A model generated the notes under the pieces. That model was not told the origin of the DNA. It ran no database searches and saw only the letters and a program-made list of their open reading frames with translations. 64,000 nt of DNA from contig JBDXFZ010000146.1 of NCBI GenBank assembly GCA_039990395.1, positions 558,001-622,000 on the forward strand, written 5' to 3'. A program made the position numbers and the translations under genes. Positions 17,277 through 25,981 of the stretch are shown in pieces. Position 1 is the stretch's first letter. The number at the start of each line of letters is the position of its first letter. This DNA comes from CALINF01 sp039990395 (lineage in GTDB: Bacteria > Pseudomonadota > Gammaproteobacteria > Pseudomonadales > Halieaceae).

Positions 17277-17954
17277 ATGGAGTACGATGACGTTGTTATG
17301 GGCAGAAGAAGCATCAGGGGCTATCTTCCCAAGGCAGTACCAAAATCAGTGATCAAGGAGGTGATGGAGCTGGCTATCCGCGCGCCATCTTCTCTCAACA
17401 CGCAGCCATGGAACTTTCATGTTGTTTCGGGTGAACCGCTGGATCGAATACGTGCAGGAAATACGGAACGAACCCTTGCCGGCGTGGAGGATTCTCGAGA
17501 GTTTCGCGGACATGGTGCTTACGAAGGCGCGCATAGAGAGCGGCAGATTGAGATTGCCATACAACTGTTTGGGGCGATGGGGATTGAGAGAGACGATAAG
17601 GAGAAGCGACAGGATTGGGTGCTGCGAGGCTTTCGTCAGTTCGATGCACCGGTTTCGATCGTAGTGACCTATGATCGATCGATTCACGGCGGCGACATAG
17701 GGCCATTTGATTGTGGCGCGGTGACCAATGCGTTGGTTAATGCTGCTTGGTCTCGTGGCCTGGGATGTGTCATCAACAGTCAGGGAATAATGCAATCACC
17801 TGTTGTGCGCGAGCATGCGGATATACCTGATGACGAGGTGATTATGATTTGCGTAGCGATGGGATATCCCGATGATAGCTTTCCTGCGAATGCAGTGGTA
17901 TCGCGCAGAAAATCGGTTGATGAGGCTGTCAGGTTCGTCGGATTTCCTGAGTAA
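17277..17954 (+). CDS. Nitroreductase family flavoprotein
   Basis: A 225-residue FMN enzyme with the family opening R-R-S-I-R-G-Y (residues 10-16), A-P-S-S-L-N-T-Q-P-W (about 37-46) and the closing Y-P-D-D-S-F-P-A-N motif. Such proteins use NAD(P)H to reduce nitro compounds, quinones or enones. A very good ribosome site (AAGGAG) precedes the ATG. It is similar in length and motifs to the gene at 32914-33591, so the two are likely paralogs. Followed by an SDR gene 93 bases on. Confidence 0.9.
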   Translation: MEYDDVVMGRRSIRGYLPKAVPKSVIKEVMELAIRAPSSLNTQPWNFHVVSGEPLDRIRAGNTERTLAGVEDSREFRGHGAYEGAHRERQIEIAIQLFGAMGIERDDKEKRQDWVLRGFRQFDAPVSIVVTYDRSIHGGDIGPFDCGAVTNALVNAAWSRGLGCVINSQGIMQSPVVREHADIPDDEVIMICVAMGYPDDSFPANAVVSRRKSVDEAVRFVGFPE

Positions 17955-18047
17955 GTCATGCGTATTTGCAATATGCCGGTAAGACGAGAAATAGGTCTCA
18001 TGTATTTAATGAATTCAGTCAGTTCAAAAGTTTAAGACGGGAGAAAT

Positions 18048-18830
18048 ATGAGCTTTCAACCATTTGATTTAACCGGCCGCGTGGTGTTGATTACTGGCGG
18101 AAACAGCGGTATCGGCCTGGGTATGGCCGAGGGATTGGCGCAAGCTGGAGCGGAGATCTGTATTTGGGGAACAAGCGCGGATAAGAATGCGCTGGCTCTC
18201 GAAAAACTATCTGCTATTGGCCCCAAGGTAACTGCGCAGATCTGCGATGTGGCTAGTGAAAGCGCCGTAGACGCAGCCTTTGCGAAAGCTTTAACCGATC
18301 ATGGGCGTGTGGATGGTTGCTTTGCTAATGCTGGCATTGGTAGTCGCGGCACCGGCTTTGACGATATGACCAAGGAAGAATGGGATCGCATTATTGGAGT
18401 GAATCAAACCGGGGTTTTTTATACGTTTCGAGCTGCGTCCAGGCATATGCGCGAGCGTGCCGAAAATGGCGATGCCTTTGGCCGCCTGGTGGGTACAGCC
18501 AGCCTAGCCGCCATCTCCGGTCAGGCTCGTGGTGAGCACTATGCCGCGGCGAAGGGTGGTGTGATATCCATGATGAAGGCGTTGGCGGTGGAATACGCAC
18601 GCTACGGCGTCACCGCTCATACATTACTACCTGGCTGGATTGAAACCGGAATGACTGAAGGTGCGTTCAATAATCCCAAGTTTGTAGAGAACGTGTCAAA
18701 GCGAATACCTGTCAGGCGTTGGGGTAAGCCGGAAGATTTTGCTGCTATTGCAGTTTATATTATGAGCACTGCGAGTTCTTATCATACTGCAGAAACGTTC
18801 CTGATAGATGGCGGCTACTTTGTATTTTAG
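18048..18830 (+). CDS. Short-chain dehydrogenase/reductase
   Basis: A 260-residue classical SDR. The cofactor loop is T-G-G-N-S-G-I-G (residues 16-23), N-A-G at about 94-96, and the catalytic set is S152, Y165 and K169 (H-Y-A-A-A-K). The C-terminal end I-D-G-G-Y-F-V-F is the usual SDR close. It probably oxidises or reduces an alcohol/ketone with NAD(P). GGGAGAAAT precedes the ATG. It may be co-transcribed with the nitroreductase upstream. Confidence 0.9.
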   Translation: MSFQPFDLTGRVVLITGGNSGIGLGMAEGLAQAGAEICIWGTSADKNALALEKLSAIGPKVTAQICDVASESAVDAAFAKALTDHGRVDGCFANAGIGSRGTGFDDMTKEEWDRIIGVNQTGVFYTFRAASRHMRERAENGDAFGRLVGTASLAAISGQARGEHYAAAKGGVISMMKALAVEYARYGVTAHTLLPGWIETGMTEGAFNNPKFVENVSKRIPVRRWGKPEDFAAIAVYIMSTASSYHTAETFLIDGGYFVF

Positions 18831-18995
18831 GAACATGATCATACTTCGGTGAACTGGCTATCGCCGCGTACAAATGTTGATACCTACAATCTCTTGTCGC
18901 AGGCAGCGAAGTTTGCTTCGCCAGGGCTTATGCCAGCAAACTGCTTTCGACATTCAGTACTTCCGCCAGCTTCCGTTTCGTTACATACTCAAGCA

Positions 18996-19014
18996 GCCTC
19001 ATCTTTTGTGAGGC
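18996..19014. repeat. Short hairpin GCCTCA / TGAGGC
   Basis: A perfect 6-base stem with a 7-base loop about 30 bases before the MAPEG gene start. A second small hairpin (GCGAAG/CTTCGC) lies nearby around 18907. Neither has a T-run. They may shape the leader RNA or end the SDR transcript weakly. Confidence 0.3.
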
Positions 19015-19044
19015 AGAGACTGGACGCATAACAAGGAGAAAAAT

Positions 19045-19437
19045 ATGTCTGTTGAACTCACAATGCTGACATACAGCGCTGTACTATTTTTATTTGTCAT
19101 CCTCGCACAAGCGGGGCTTGCCATTGCTCAAAACGGGCTGGTCGCACAGGCTGGAAGCAGGGACAGTTTGCCCGATCCATCCGTGCTACGTCAGCGCATG
19201 CAGCGGCTTACAGCCAACTTGCAGGAAAATCTGGTGATGTTTGCCATTGTTGTGCTTGTTGCCAATGCGATGGGAATAGCGAACGAAACCACCGCTGTGG
19301 CTGCTAGCATATTTTTCTATGCGCGGGTTGCTCATGCAATAGTTTATGCATTTGGCTGGCCGATGATCAGGCCGCTTTTCTACTTCATCAGCCTATACGG
19401 CATAGTGCGCATTTTGCTGGAAATACTCACGGCATAG
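19045..19437 (+). CDS. MAPEG family membrane protein
   Basis: A 130-residue protein with four membrane helices. The family pattern is seen as R-x-Q-R-L-x-A-N-L-Q-E-N (about residues 51-62) followed by A-R-V-A-H-A-I-V-Y (about 94-102). MAPEG proteins are glutathione-dependent transferases or relatives in eicosanoid and detoxification metabolism; bacterial members are mostly uncharacterised. AAGGAG precedes the ATG by a good distance. Confidence 0.88.
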   Translation: MSVELTMLTYSAVLFLFVILAQAGLAIAQNGLVAQAGSRDSLPDPSVLRQRMQRLTANLQENLVMFAIVVLVANAMGIANETTAVAASIFFYARVAHAIVYAFGWPMIRPLFYFISLYGIVRILLEILTA

Positions 19438-19530
19438 AGAGAGTTACCTGGTGCAATGTGCAGTACAAAGTGTCGCGTCCCGGGTGAGATGTGTAGGGCC
19501 GAGATGCAATTCAGTTAGGGCTTTATCGCA

Positions 19531-19935
19531 ATGAATCTGAATCAGGTAACCTTACCTGTGCGGAACATGGATGAAGCCACTGAATTTTACAGGCGACTCG
19601 GGTTCTTGCAGATAGTCGATACGCCTCACTACGCGAGGTTTGAATCGCAGGATGGCGCCGCTACGTTTTCGCTGGATCTAGACACGTCGGGGCAGATCAA
19701 TTCCGCTGTCATCTACTTCGAACATGAAGCATTGGATGAATTGGTGGCAACACTTAAGTCTCACGGATTGGTTTTTGCGCAAGATCCCAAAGACATGGAT
19801 TGGCTCTGGCGTGAAGCCGTTCTTTATGACCCCTCGGGTAATAAGATCAAGCTGTACTGGGCGGGGGAGAATCGCTTGAATCCTCCATGGCGGGTGGAGC
19901 GAGGCTTTGAGCCTTCTGGAGGAGCTGGCGACTGA
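19531..19935 (+). CDS. VOC superfamily protein (glyoxalase/dioxygenase-like)
   Basis: A 134-residue protein with the paired beta-alpha-beta units of the VOC fold: N-Q-V-T-L-P-V-R-N-M-D-E-A near the start and V-L-Y-D-P-S-G-N-K-I-K-L-Y-W at about residues 104-117. Metal ligands cannot be settled by eye. Family roles include glyoxalase, fosfomycin resistance and ring-cleaving dioxygenase. It is convergent with the NDH-2-like gene. Confidence 0.82.
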   Translation: MNLNQVTLPVRNMDEATEFYRRLGFLQIVDTPHYARFESQDGAATFSLDLDTSGQINSAVIYFEHEALDELVATLKSHGLVFAQDPKDMDWLWREAVLYDPSGNKIKLYWAGENRLNPPWRVERGFEPSGGAGD

Positions 19936-19985
19936 TGTCTACCAGAGCGAGGCGCTTTTGGCATAGCACCTGCGCCGCAATGGCC

Positions 19986-21224
19986 TTATCGGTCGCCTCG
20001 CCCTAGCAATTCAAAGTCTTTCTGACGTAGCAGTGCACTCGGTGACATAATGGTGGGCCACAACAGCTTGCGTGACGCACGCTTCCCACGTCTTATTAGT
20101 TGCGACACTTTCTCGGGCGCACTCTGACTGTCAAGCTGCGCCATCGCCACCTCGAATATAACTTCTTTCCCTGCTGATAAAGCGGGTGCAGCAGCAGCCA
20201 ATTTTCCTGCCACCATGATGCAGCCAATACCTCCGAATGAAATCAACTGGGGTTTCGGTGAAGGCCGGTAGCGCATCATCTTACTGCCTCGCGCGAGTGC
20301 CTGAAGATTGTGTGCCACGGCCTCGCCCATATCGATGGCGTGATAGGCTTGTTTGGCTAGACTGCCGGGCACATCAGCTGAGTCACCAGCAATGAATATA
20401 TCGTCGGCGTGTGTGCTATGCAGGAAATCGTCTACCGGTGCCCAAGCGGAGGGTTCTGCGAGCCCTGCTTGTGCTAGTAGCGGCGACGGGGCAGGTCCTC
20501 CCGTCCAAATGGTGAGGTCGCTGGATATCGACTCGCCTGTGCTCAAAAGCACTGATTTCTTGCGGATTCGTTTAACTGTTTCATTGCAGCGAAACTCAAC
20601 CGGGTATTCTTCACATAATTGTCTGATGTACGTGTCCAGTGAGTCTGAATTTTGAGGTAACAGCCGGTCACGCGCCTCTACTAGTGTGATCGTCGTGTTT
20701 AAGACTTTACCTTTGCGCAGTATCTCTCCCAGGCCTTCTATTCCGGTTATTCCAGCGCCAATGATGGTTGCGCGCGCCGTTTTCGAAGAGCGCTCCAGTT
20801 CGCTAAGTCGGTCAAAAATAGCCTCACACTGCTGGGCTGTTTTGAATGAGATCGCATTCGCGTCGATTCCTTCAACGCCATACTGTGCGTCCACGGCACC
20901 CAGGGCGATAACCAGGTAGTCATACTCCAACACTGTCCCATTGTGGAGGTGTACCTCTTTTGTATCTGGTGCAATGCCTTGGATTGATCCCTGCACAAAA
21001 TTGTGACCAAGCGCCGACATTTGCAGATCCAGATCCAGCCGTACGTTGTCGGCTGTTTTAACACCTGAGAGAATCTCGTGAATATTGGGCAGAAACTCAA
21101 AGTACGGTTTTTGATCGACAAGGCAAACGTCGAAGCGCCTGCTGGACAGCCGGCTTGCGCTGCTCAGACCTGCAAAGCCACCTCCGAGAATCAGTATGCT
21201 GGGGCGAGTATTGGAATCAGGCAC
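19986..21224 (-). CDS. NDH-2-like NAD(P)/FAD-dependent oxidoreductase
   Basis: A 412-residue flavoprotein. It opens with the FAD fold I-L-I-L-G-G-G-F-A-G-L (about residues 10-20), has the second nucleotide fold I-I-G-A-G-I-T-G-I-E-G (about 155-165) and the FAD motif D-D-F-L...I-F-I-A-G-D-S-A-D (about 265-280). This is the layout of type II NADH dehydrogenases and sulfide:quinone-like enzymes, which feed electrons to quinone at the membrane face. The cysteines diagnostic for sulfide:quinone oxidoreductase are not seen. Start is GTG with a weak ribosome site. Confidence 0.85.
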   Translation of the reverse strand: MPDSNTRPSILILGGGFAGLSSASRLSSRRFDVCLVDQKPYFEFLPNIHEILSGVKTADNVRLDLDLQMSALGHNFVQGSIQGIAPDTKEVHLHNGTVLEYDYLVIALGAVDAQYGVEGIDANAISFKTAQQCEAIFDRLSELERSSKTARATIIGAGITGIEGLGEILRKGKVLNTTITLVEARDRLLPQNSDSLDTYIRQLCEEYPVEFRCNETVKRIRKKSVLLSTGESISSDLTIWTGGPAPSPLLAQAGLAEPSAWAPVDDFLHSTHADDIFIAGDSADVPGSLAKQAYHAIDMGEAVAHNLQALARGSKMMRYRPSPKPQLISFGGIGCIMVAGKLAAAAPALSAGKEVIFEVAMAQLDSQSAPEKVSQLIRRGKRASRKLLWPTIMSPSALLRQKDFELLGRGDR

Positions 21225-21333
21225 TTGCTGTTTGCTCGTTAGTGTTGAAGTATCTTAGTGTATCATTTCGTATTTGGTTGCTGCGCGCTATGTGCGTCAG
21301 TAATTCCTGAAGAAAGTTGAGCGAAGGTAGTCG

Positions 21334-22119
21334 ATGACGTCCCCCGACATCAGCAGCGGTAATAGTTTCACTGGCGCCCGATATGACACCATTGGAAAGG
21401 GCTACAACGCACGTCGACGTGCTGACCCGCGTATCGCTGCCAGAGTAACTTCTGCGCTGGGAGTCGGTGATAGCGTTCTCAATATAGGCGCAGGTACAGG
21501 ATCATACGAACCGTCCGACAGGCAGGTCTTCGCATTAGAGCCCTCGGCAGTCATGATTTCTCAACGGGATGCGGCCGCGGCGCCTGTAGTTCAAGGTGTG
21601 GCCGAGCAACTGCCATTCCCCGACAACAGTTTTGATGCGGCGATGGGTTTGCTCACACTGCATCACTGGGCAGATTGGCAGTCGGGGCTGACTGAGGCGA
21701 TGCGCGTAGCGCGTCAGCGAGTGGTTATTTTCACCTGGGTCGGATACACCAATGACTTCTGGCTCACAGACTATTTTCCTGAGATTGGCCCCATCAGCAG
21801 CGAGGGTTTTCCTGCGCAGCAAGACCTGGAAGCTATGATGGGAGAGTTTGAGTGCGAGAAGGTCTCCGTGCCATACGATTGCCAAGATGGATTTTTGTGC
21901 TCTTACTGGCGACGTCCTGCTGCATACCTTGATCCTCAAGTACGGCAGGCTATTTCTACTTTTGCTCGAATCGACGATCAGAAATCGCGGCTGGCTAGCC
22001 TGAAGAGTGATTTGGAGACCGGCGCATGGGCGCAAAAATATGCCTACTTATTGGACGCAGAGACCATGGACTACGGTTATCGCCTCATGATATTCGAAAA
22101 AGCGGGGTGGAGAGCGTGA
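21334..22119 (+). CDS. Class I SAM-dependent methyltransferase
   Basis: A 261-residue protein with a UbiE/Methyltransf_11 layout: V-L-N-I-G-A-G-T-G-S-Y (about residues 49-59), then L-E-P-S, and Q-L-P-F-P-D-N-S-F-D-A-A-M-G-L-L-T-L-H-H (about 90-110). The first 30 residues (Y-D-T-I-G-K-G-Y-N-A-R-R) are typical of this group. Substrate unknown. It starts about 110 bases from the divergent NDH-2-like gene and is followed at 47 bases by the nuclease gene, so the two may share a transcript. Confidence 0.85.
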   Translation: MTSPDISSGNSFTGARYDTIGKGYNARRRADPRIAARVTSALGVGDSVLNIGAGTGSYEPSDRQVFALEPSAVMISQRDAAAAPVVQGVAEQLPFPDNSFDAAMGLLTLHHWADWQSGLTEAMRVARQRVVIFTWVGYTNDFWLTDYFPEIGPISSEGFPAQQDLEAMMGEFECEKVSVPYDCQDGFLCSYWRRPAAYLDPQVRQAISTFARIDDQKSRLASLKSDLETGAWAQKYAYLLDAETMDYGYRLMIFEKAGWRA

Positions 22120-22165
22120 CCCATCGAGCACAGGTTTCTCCTAGAGCAGGCAGGGGCGCTTTCAA

Positions 22166-22807
22166 GTGAGTGGCAGACGTAAGCGCAATCGCGGCATGCG
22201 AAACCTTAAGGTAGCAGCATTATTCCTGGTAGGGGTGTCCGCATTTCAGTTTATCTCCACAGGCACGATAACCTGGCCACAATCGGTTTTTGACGAGTTA
22301 CAGTCATACGTCACACGCCCCGGTGCAGGCTGGCGACAGGCCTCTGATGCGCTTAATGATGCGGTGCCCGGTAAGTCGCAGGCTCAGGATTTTGCGCTTA
22401 ATGGACGCGTCGTACGAATAGCTGACGGCGACACACTGAGTTTGCTCGACGCCAATAACGACCAACATAAGATACGACTGTTTGGCATCGATGCGCCAGA
22501 GCGTGATCAACCCTATGGTAAGGCGTCAGGCCGCGCGCTTAGTAAACTAGTTGCGGATCGCTTGGTGGGCATTGAAGAAAAGGATATCGATAACTATGGG
22601 CGTGTTGTGGGTGTTGTGTATCTGGACGGCGTCAACATCAATGCGCGTATGGTCGAGATGGGCTATGCCTGGCGCTTCGGACGCTACGCAGGATATGACG
22701 CCGACCTCGCATCGATAGAAGAACAGGCCCTTTCGGAAAAGCGAGGTCTTTGGCAAGACAAATCACCCGAGCCTCCCTGGGAGTGGCGCCGCCGCAATCG
22801 GCGTTAA
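22166..22807 (+). CDS. Thermonuclease (staphylococcal nuclease) family protein, membrane-anchored or exported
   Basis: A 213-residue protein with an N-terminal hydrophobic segment (about residues 10-28) and an SNase domain at about 75-200. Key parts are V-R-I-A-D-G-D-T-L, R-L-F-G-I-D-A-P-E (active-site arginine and acidic residues) and N-Y-G-R-V-V-G. The region between anchor and domain is a spacer of about 45 residues. It degrades DNA or RNA with calcium in known relatives. Start GTG at 22166; an ATG at 22196 would shorten the cytoplasmic tip. Confidence 0.85.
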   Translation: MSGRRKRNRGMRNLKVAALFLVGVSAFQFISTGTITWPQSVFDELQSYVTRPGAGWRQASDALNDAVPGKSQAQDFALNGRVVRIADGDTLSLLDANNDQHKIRLFGIDAPERDQPYGKASGRALSKLVADRLVGIEEKDIDNYGRVVGVVYLDGVNINARMVEMGYAWRFGRYAGYDADLASIEEQALSEKRGLWQDKSPEPPWEWRRRNRR

Positions 22808-22816
22808 CGAGCTTCC

Positions 22817-23059
22817 CTAACGCTTGCTAAGAAGTTGCTTTGTCGCCCAGTACGCGCATGCACTGAGCACAACAATAATGATGATTTGTATGATCAGCGC
22901 TGAGTCCCCCGTTAACCGAGACTGGCGCATGCTCATTTGAAAGCTCGCATTGAGCCATTCGTGGGTAAAGTCCATCACCCGCCATACAGTGGCGCACAAG
23001 CTAACCACTAGGGTGGCCTGTAGAGCGATGACCCGCAATAGTCTATCTTTCACGTCCAT
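22817..23059 (-). CDS. Small two-helix membrane protein, unknown function
   Basis: An 80-residue protein (MDVKDRLLRV start) with hydrophobic helices at about residues 9-25 and 53-72 and a basic end L-L-S-K-R. It is convergent with the nuclease gene (10-base gap) and divergent from the secreted RidA. The ribosome site is weak, and no family is recognised. Confidence 0.5.
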   Translation of the reverse strand: MDVKDRLLRVIALQATLVVSLCATVWRVMDFTHEWLNASFQMSMRQSRLTGDSALIIQIIIIVVLSACAYWATKQLLSKR

Positions 23060-23093
23060 GCGGTGATTTAGTTTATCTATAGGGGTAAAAGTA

Positions 23094-23531
23094 ATGCGGC
23101 ACATTATCAGTTTCATATCAGGTCTGCTTGTTTTGTTCACCCAGATGGCGTGGGCAGGCGACGTAACCTTTACCGAATCAGCGCCCGGACGCCCATTTTC
23201 CGCCGCGGTCACGGTAGGAGATACCGTTTATTTGGCAGGGCAGCTCGGCGTAAAGCCGGGTGAATCGCAGGTAGTGTCGGGCGGAATTGAGGCAGAGACT
23301 CATCAGATGATGAAAAATATCAAATCAACCCTGACCTCGTTGGGGCTGGATACGCAAAACGTAGTGAAATGCACAGTCATGCTGGCTGATATTGCTGAGT
23401 GGTCTACGTTCAACGGCGTGTATACACAGTATTTTAAACCGCCTTATCCGGCTCGGAGCGCCTTTGGCGCGAGTGGGCTCGCATTGGATGCGCGGGTAGA
23501 GATGGAGTGCATCGCGGTTACACCAGGCTAG
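23094..23531 (+). CDS. RidA/YjgF family protein with a signal peptide
   Basis: A 145-residue protein: an N-terminal export signal (about residues 1-21, ending A-W-A-G) followed by a normal RidA domain with F-S-A-A-V-T-V-G-D-T-V-Y-L-A-G-Q and the end P-A-R-S-A-F-G-A-S-G-L-A-L-D-A-R-V-E-M-E-C. The arginine that in RidA holds the imine carboxylate is present (A-R-V-E-M-E). Cytosolic RidA removes 2-aminoacrylate; the signal here places the protein in the periplasm, where the substrate is unclear. AGGGG precedes the ATG. Confidence 0.87.
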   Translation: MRHIISFISGLLVLFTQMAWAGDVTFTESAPGRPFSAAVTVGDTVYLAGQLGVKPGESQVVSGGIEAETHQMMKNIKSTLTSLGLDTQNVVKCTVMLADIAEWSTFNGVYTQYFKPPYPARSAFGASGLALDARVEMECIAVTPG

Positions 23532-23633
23532 GTGTCGTCTTTTGCCCAACCAATAGAATCTGATCGGTTTATCCGCCGTCATTTTCTGCTATGGTTATCC
23601 GCCTGTTTCGCAACGTAGAAAAGAGAAAAGTGC

Positions 23634-24881
23634 ATGACTAATACCAATCCAGAGTTATTCAACCTCGCCATGTCAGAAGAGGCTCAGCCGCTGTTTCTTG
23701 CCGTCAAACAGCATATACAGGACAACGTCGACCCGATCGTTGATGAGTACTTTGCGCTAGACAAAGAGAAAGAAGACCGTTGGAGCTGGCATCCACGTCA
23801 GTTGGAGTTGCTCGAGGGAGCCAAACAAAAAGCGCGTGACTCGGGTCTTTGGAACTTCTTTTTACCCGATTCGGAGATAGGTCAGGGCCTGACCAATCTG
23901 GACTACGCCTACATTGCTGCAGAGTTGGGTAAGAACCCACTGGCCTCACAAAGCCTGAATTGCAGCGCGCCTGACACCGGTAATATGGAAGTGCTGGAGC
24001 GAGTCGGAACGGAAGAGCAAAAAGCTCAATGGCTGCAGCCTCTGCTTGATGGTGAGATCCGCTCAGCTTATGCGATGACCGAGCCGGCACATCCGTCGTC
24101 GGATGCCACCAATATCAGTACGTCAGCGGTTCTGGACGGCGACGACTGGTTGATTAATGGCGAAAAGTTTTATATTTCAGGCGCTGGTGATCCGCGCTGC
24201 AAAATTATGATTGTTATGGTCAAGACCAGCCCCGATGCGCCCTCGCATAAACAGCAATCGCAGATTCTGGTGCCTAAGGATACAGAAGGCGTAGAGATTC
24301 TGGGCGGCATGGAAGTATTTGGTGAGGATCACGCGCCACACGGCCATATGCATATCAAATTCAATAATGTGCGTGTACCTAAAGAGAATATTCTGCTGGG
24401 AGAGGGTCGTGGTTTTGAAATTTCCCAACTGCGTTTAGGACCTGGCCGTATTCACCACTGCATGCGATCCATTGGACAAGCAGAGCAAGCGCTGGAGCTC
24501 ATGGTTAAGCGAGCCAGTACACGGGTCGCGTTTGGTAAGCCCATCGTTAAATTGGGTAAAAATCTCGAAATCGTGTCACGAGCACGCATCGAGATCGACG
24601 CTTGTCGGTTGATGGTCCTACAGGCTGCCAAAGCTATGGATGTACTAGGCAACAAAGAAGCGCGTATCTACGTGAGTGCTGTCAAGGCCATGGTTCCCGA
24701 GAAAGTCTGTACGATTATTGATCAGGCGATCCAGATGCACGGTGCTGCGGGAATGTCACAGTGGACACCTCTGTCCTCCATGTATGCCAACCAACGCCAC
24801 TTGCGCTTTGCTGATGGCCCGGACGAGGTTCACCACATGGTTGTGGGTCGCAACGAAGTCAAAAAATACGACCTCTGGTAG
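23634..24881 (+). CDS. Acyl-CoA dehydrogenase, ACAD11/LvaC-like
   Basis: A 415-residue FAD enzyme with the acyl-CoA dehydrogenase layout: Y-A-M-T-E-P (about residues 142-147), L-G-P-G-R-I-H-H-C-M-R-S-I-G-Q-A-E (about 266-282), R-x-A-F-G-K-P-I at about 296-303, and a late Q-M-H-G-A-A-G-M. L-G-P-G-R-I-H-H and H-P-S-S-D-A are typical of the ACAD10/11 branch. It ends 7 bases before a phosphotransferase gene. In Pseudomonas putida the LvaC/LvaA pair acts together on 4-hydroxyacyl-CoA, which is the inferred role here. Confidence 0.9.
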   Translation: MTNTNPELFNLAMSEEAQPLFLAVKQHIQDNVDPIVDEYFALDKEKEDRWSWHPRQLELLEGAKQKARDSGLWNFFLPDSEIGQGLTNLDYAYIAAELGKNPLASQSLNCSAPDTGNMEVLERVGTEEQKAQWLQPLLDGEIRSAYAMTEPAHPSSDATNISTSAVLDGDDWLINGEKFYISGAGDPRCKIMIVMVKTSPDAPSHKQQSQILVPKDTEGVEILGGMEVFGEDHAPHGHMHIKFNNVRVPKENILLGEGRGFEISQLRLGPGRIHHCMRSIGQAEQALELMVKRASTRVAFGKPIVKLGKNLEIVSRARIEIDACRLMVLQAAKAMDVLGNKEARIYVSAVKAMVPEKVCTIIDQAIQMHGAAGMSQWTPLSSMYANQRHLRFADGPDEVHHMVVGRNEVKKYDLW

Positions 24882-24887
24882 CGGCTG

Positions 24888-25931
24888 ATGACCGAGCAGA
24901 TGGCCGAAGGCTACGACATTCCTGCGGTAGAGGCGTGGGTTGCTGAGAACGTGCAGGGGTTGAGCCCACCGTTCAAATGGCACCGCCTTGAGGGTGGGCA
25001 TTCAAACCTTACCTACCATCTCGTTGATTCTCAGGGACGAGAAGCGGTCATTCGGCGACCTCCACAGGGTCAGTTACTTCCCAAGGCTCATGATATGAGT
25101 CGTGAGTGGTCGTTGATTTCCGCGCTTGCCAATACCCCCGTGCCGGTACCAGCAGCGCTGGGTTTTTGTGAGTCGCCTGATATCACGGGAGCCTGGTTTT
25201 ATGTCATGGAGCGGGTTACCGGTAAGCCAATGTATACCCGCGCCGATACGGAAGCTTGGGTGCCACTGGAACGCAGAACCGTGCTGGCACATTCGTTTTT
25301 CGATACGCTCGCCGATCTGCATGCTCAGGATCCCGATGCAATAGGCCTGGGAGAATTGGGCCGAAAGGAAGACTATGTGTTGCGGCAACTGAAGACCTGG
25401 TATCGCTCTTGGACGTCCTCAATCGAGGATGCGCAGTATGACGATGAGCGTGCCCACCGGTTGCAGCAGTTCTTTGTCGACAACGTACCAGAGCAGGGGC
25501 CAGCGCGCGTCGTGCATGGTGATTATGGCTTGCACAACTGTTTGATTGGTGCGGATAGTCGTGTGGCCGCTGTGCTGGATTGGGAAATCGCCACGCTTGG
25601 CGATCCGTTGGCAGATCTTGCCTATGCATTATTGGCGTGGCCTGAGTCACCGGGCAGTGTGAAGGACAAACCCGATGCGGCAACCTCCGCACCGGGTATG
25701 CCCCTGCGAGCAGAGTTAGCGGAGCGTTACGCGAGTAAGACAGGCCGCGATCTATCGATGCTTAATTATTATCTGGGGTTTAATAGCTGGAAGACTGCCG
25801 CGATTATTCATGGCGTTTACGCACGCTATATAGCGGGTAAGAAGAGCACGGAAGGTGTCGATCTGGATGGGCTCAAGATGGCCGTAGACGGCTCTCTAGC
25901 GGCTGCACAGGGTTTTGTGGACCAACTGTAG
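24888..25931 (+). CDS. APH-family kinase, LvaA/ACAD11 kinase-domain-like
   Basis: A 347-residue protein of the aminoglycoside phosphotransferase fold. The nucleotide end shows G-G-H-S-N-L-T-Y at about residues 36-43, the catalytic loop is H-G-D-Y-G-L-H-N (210-217), and the metal-binding part is V-L-D-W-E-I-A-T-L-G-D-P (about 227-238). It is not an antibiotic gene by context: with the acyl-CoA dehydrogenase just upstream it matches the two halves of human ACAD11 and bacterial LvaA/LvaC, where the kinase phosphorylates the 4-hydroxyl of an acyl-CoA before elimination. Confidence 0.88.
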   Translation: MTEQMAEGYDIPAVEAWVAENVQGLSPPFKWHRLEGGHSNLTYHLVDSQGREAVIRRPPQGQLLPKAHDMSREWSLISALANTPVPVPAALGFCESPDITGAWFYVMERVTGKPMYTRADTEAWVPLERRTVLAHSFFDTLADLHAQDPDAIGLGELGRKEDYVLRQLKTWYRSWTSSIEDAQYDDERAHRLQQFFVDNVPEQGPARVVHGDYGLHNCLIGADSRVAAVLDWEIATLGDPLADLAYALLAWPESPGSVKDKPDAATSAPGMPLRAELAERYASKTGRDLSMLNYYLGFNSWKTAAIIHGVYARYIAGKKSTEGVDLDGLKMAVDGSLAAAQGFVDQL

Positions 25932-25953
25932 CGTCATTAAGGCCTAGATTTTC

Positions 25954-25981
25954 GAAGTGGCTACGCCTACGTAGTCGCTTC
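25954..25981. terminator. Hairpin between convergent genes
   Basis: Twelve bases on each side (25954-25965 with 25970-25981) pair fully with two wobbles and a CCTA loop. It overlaps the last codons and stop of the TMEM143-like gene and follows the kinase stop by 22 bases. There is no T-run; a bidirectional end signal is likely. Confidence 0.45.

Noticed and set aside
24888..25931. Aminoglycoside resistance gene
   Set aside because: The fold matches, but the partner acyl-CoA dehydrogenase and overall pattern point to LvaA/ACAD11-type acyl-CoA kinases.
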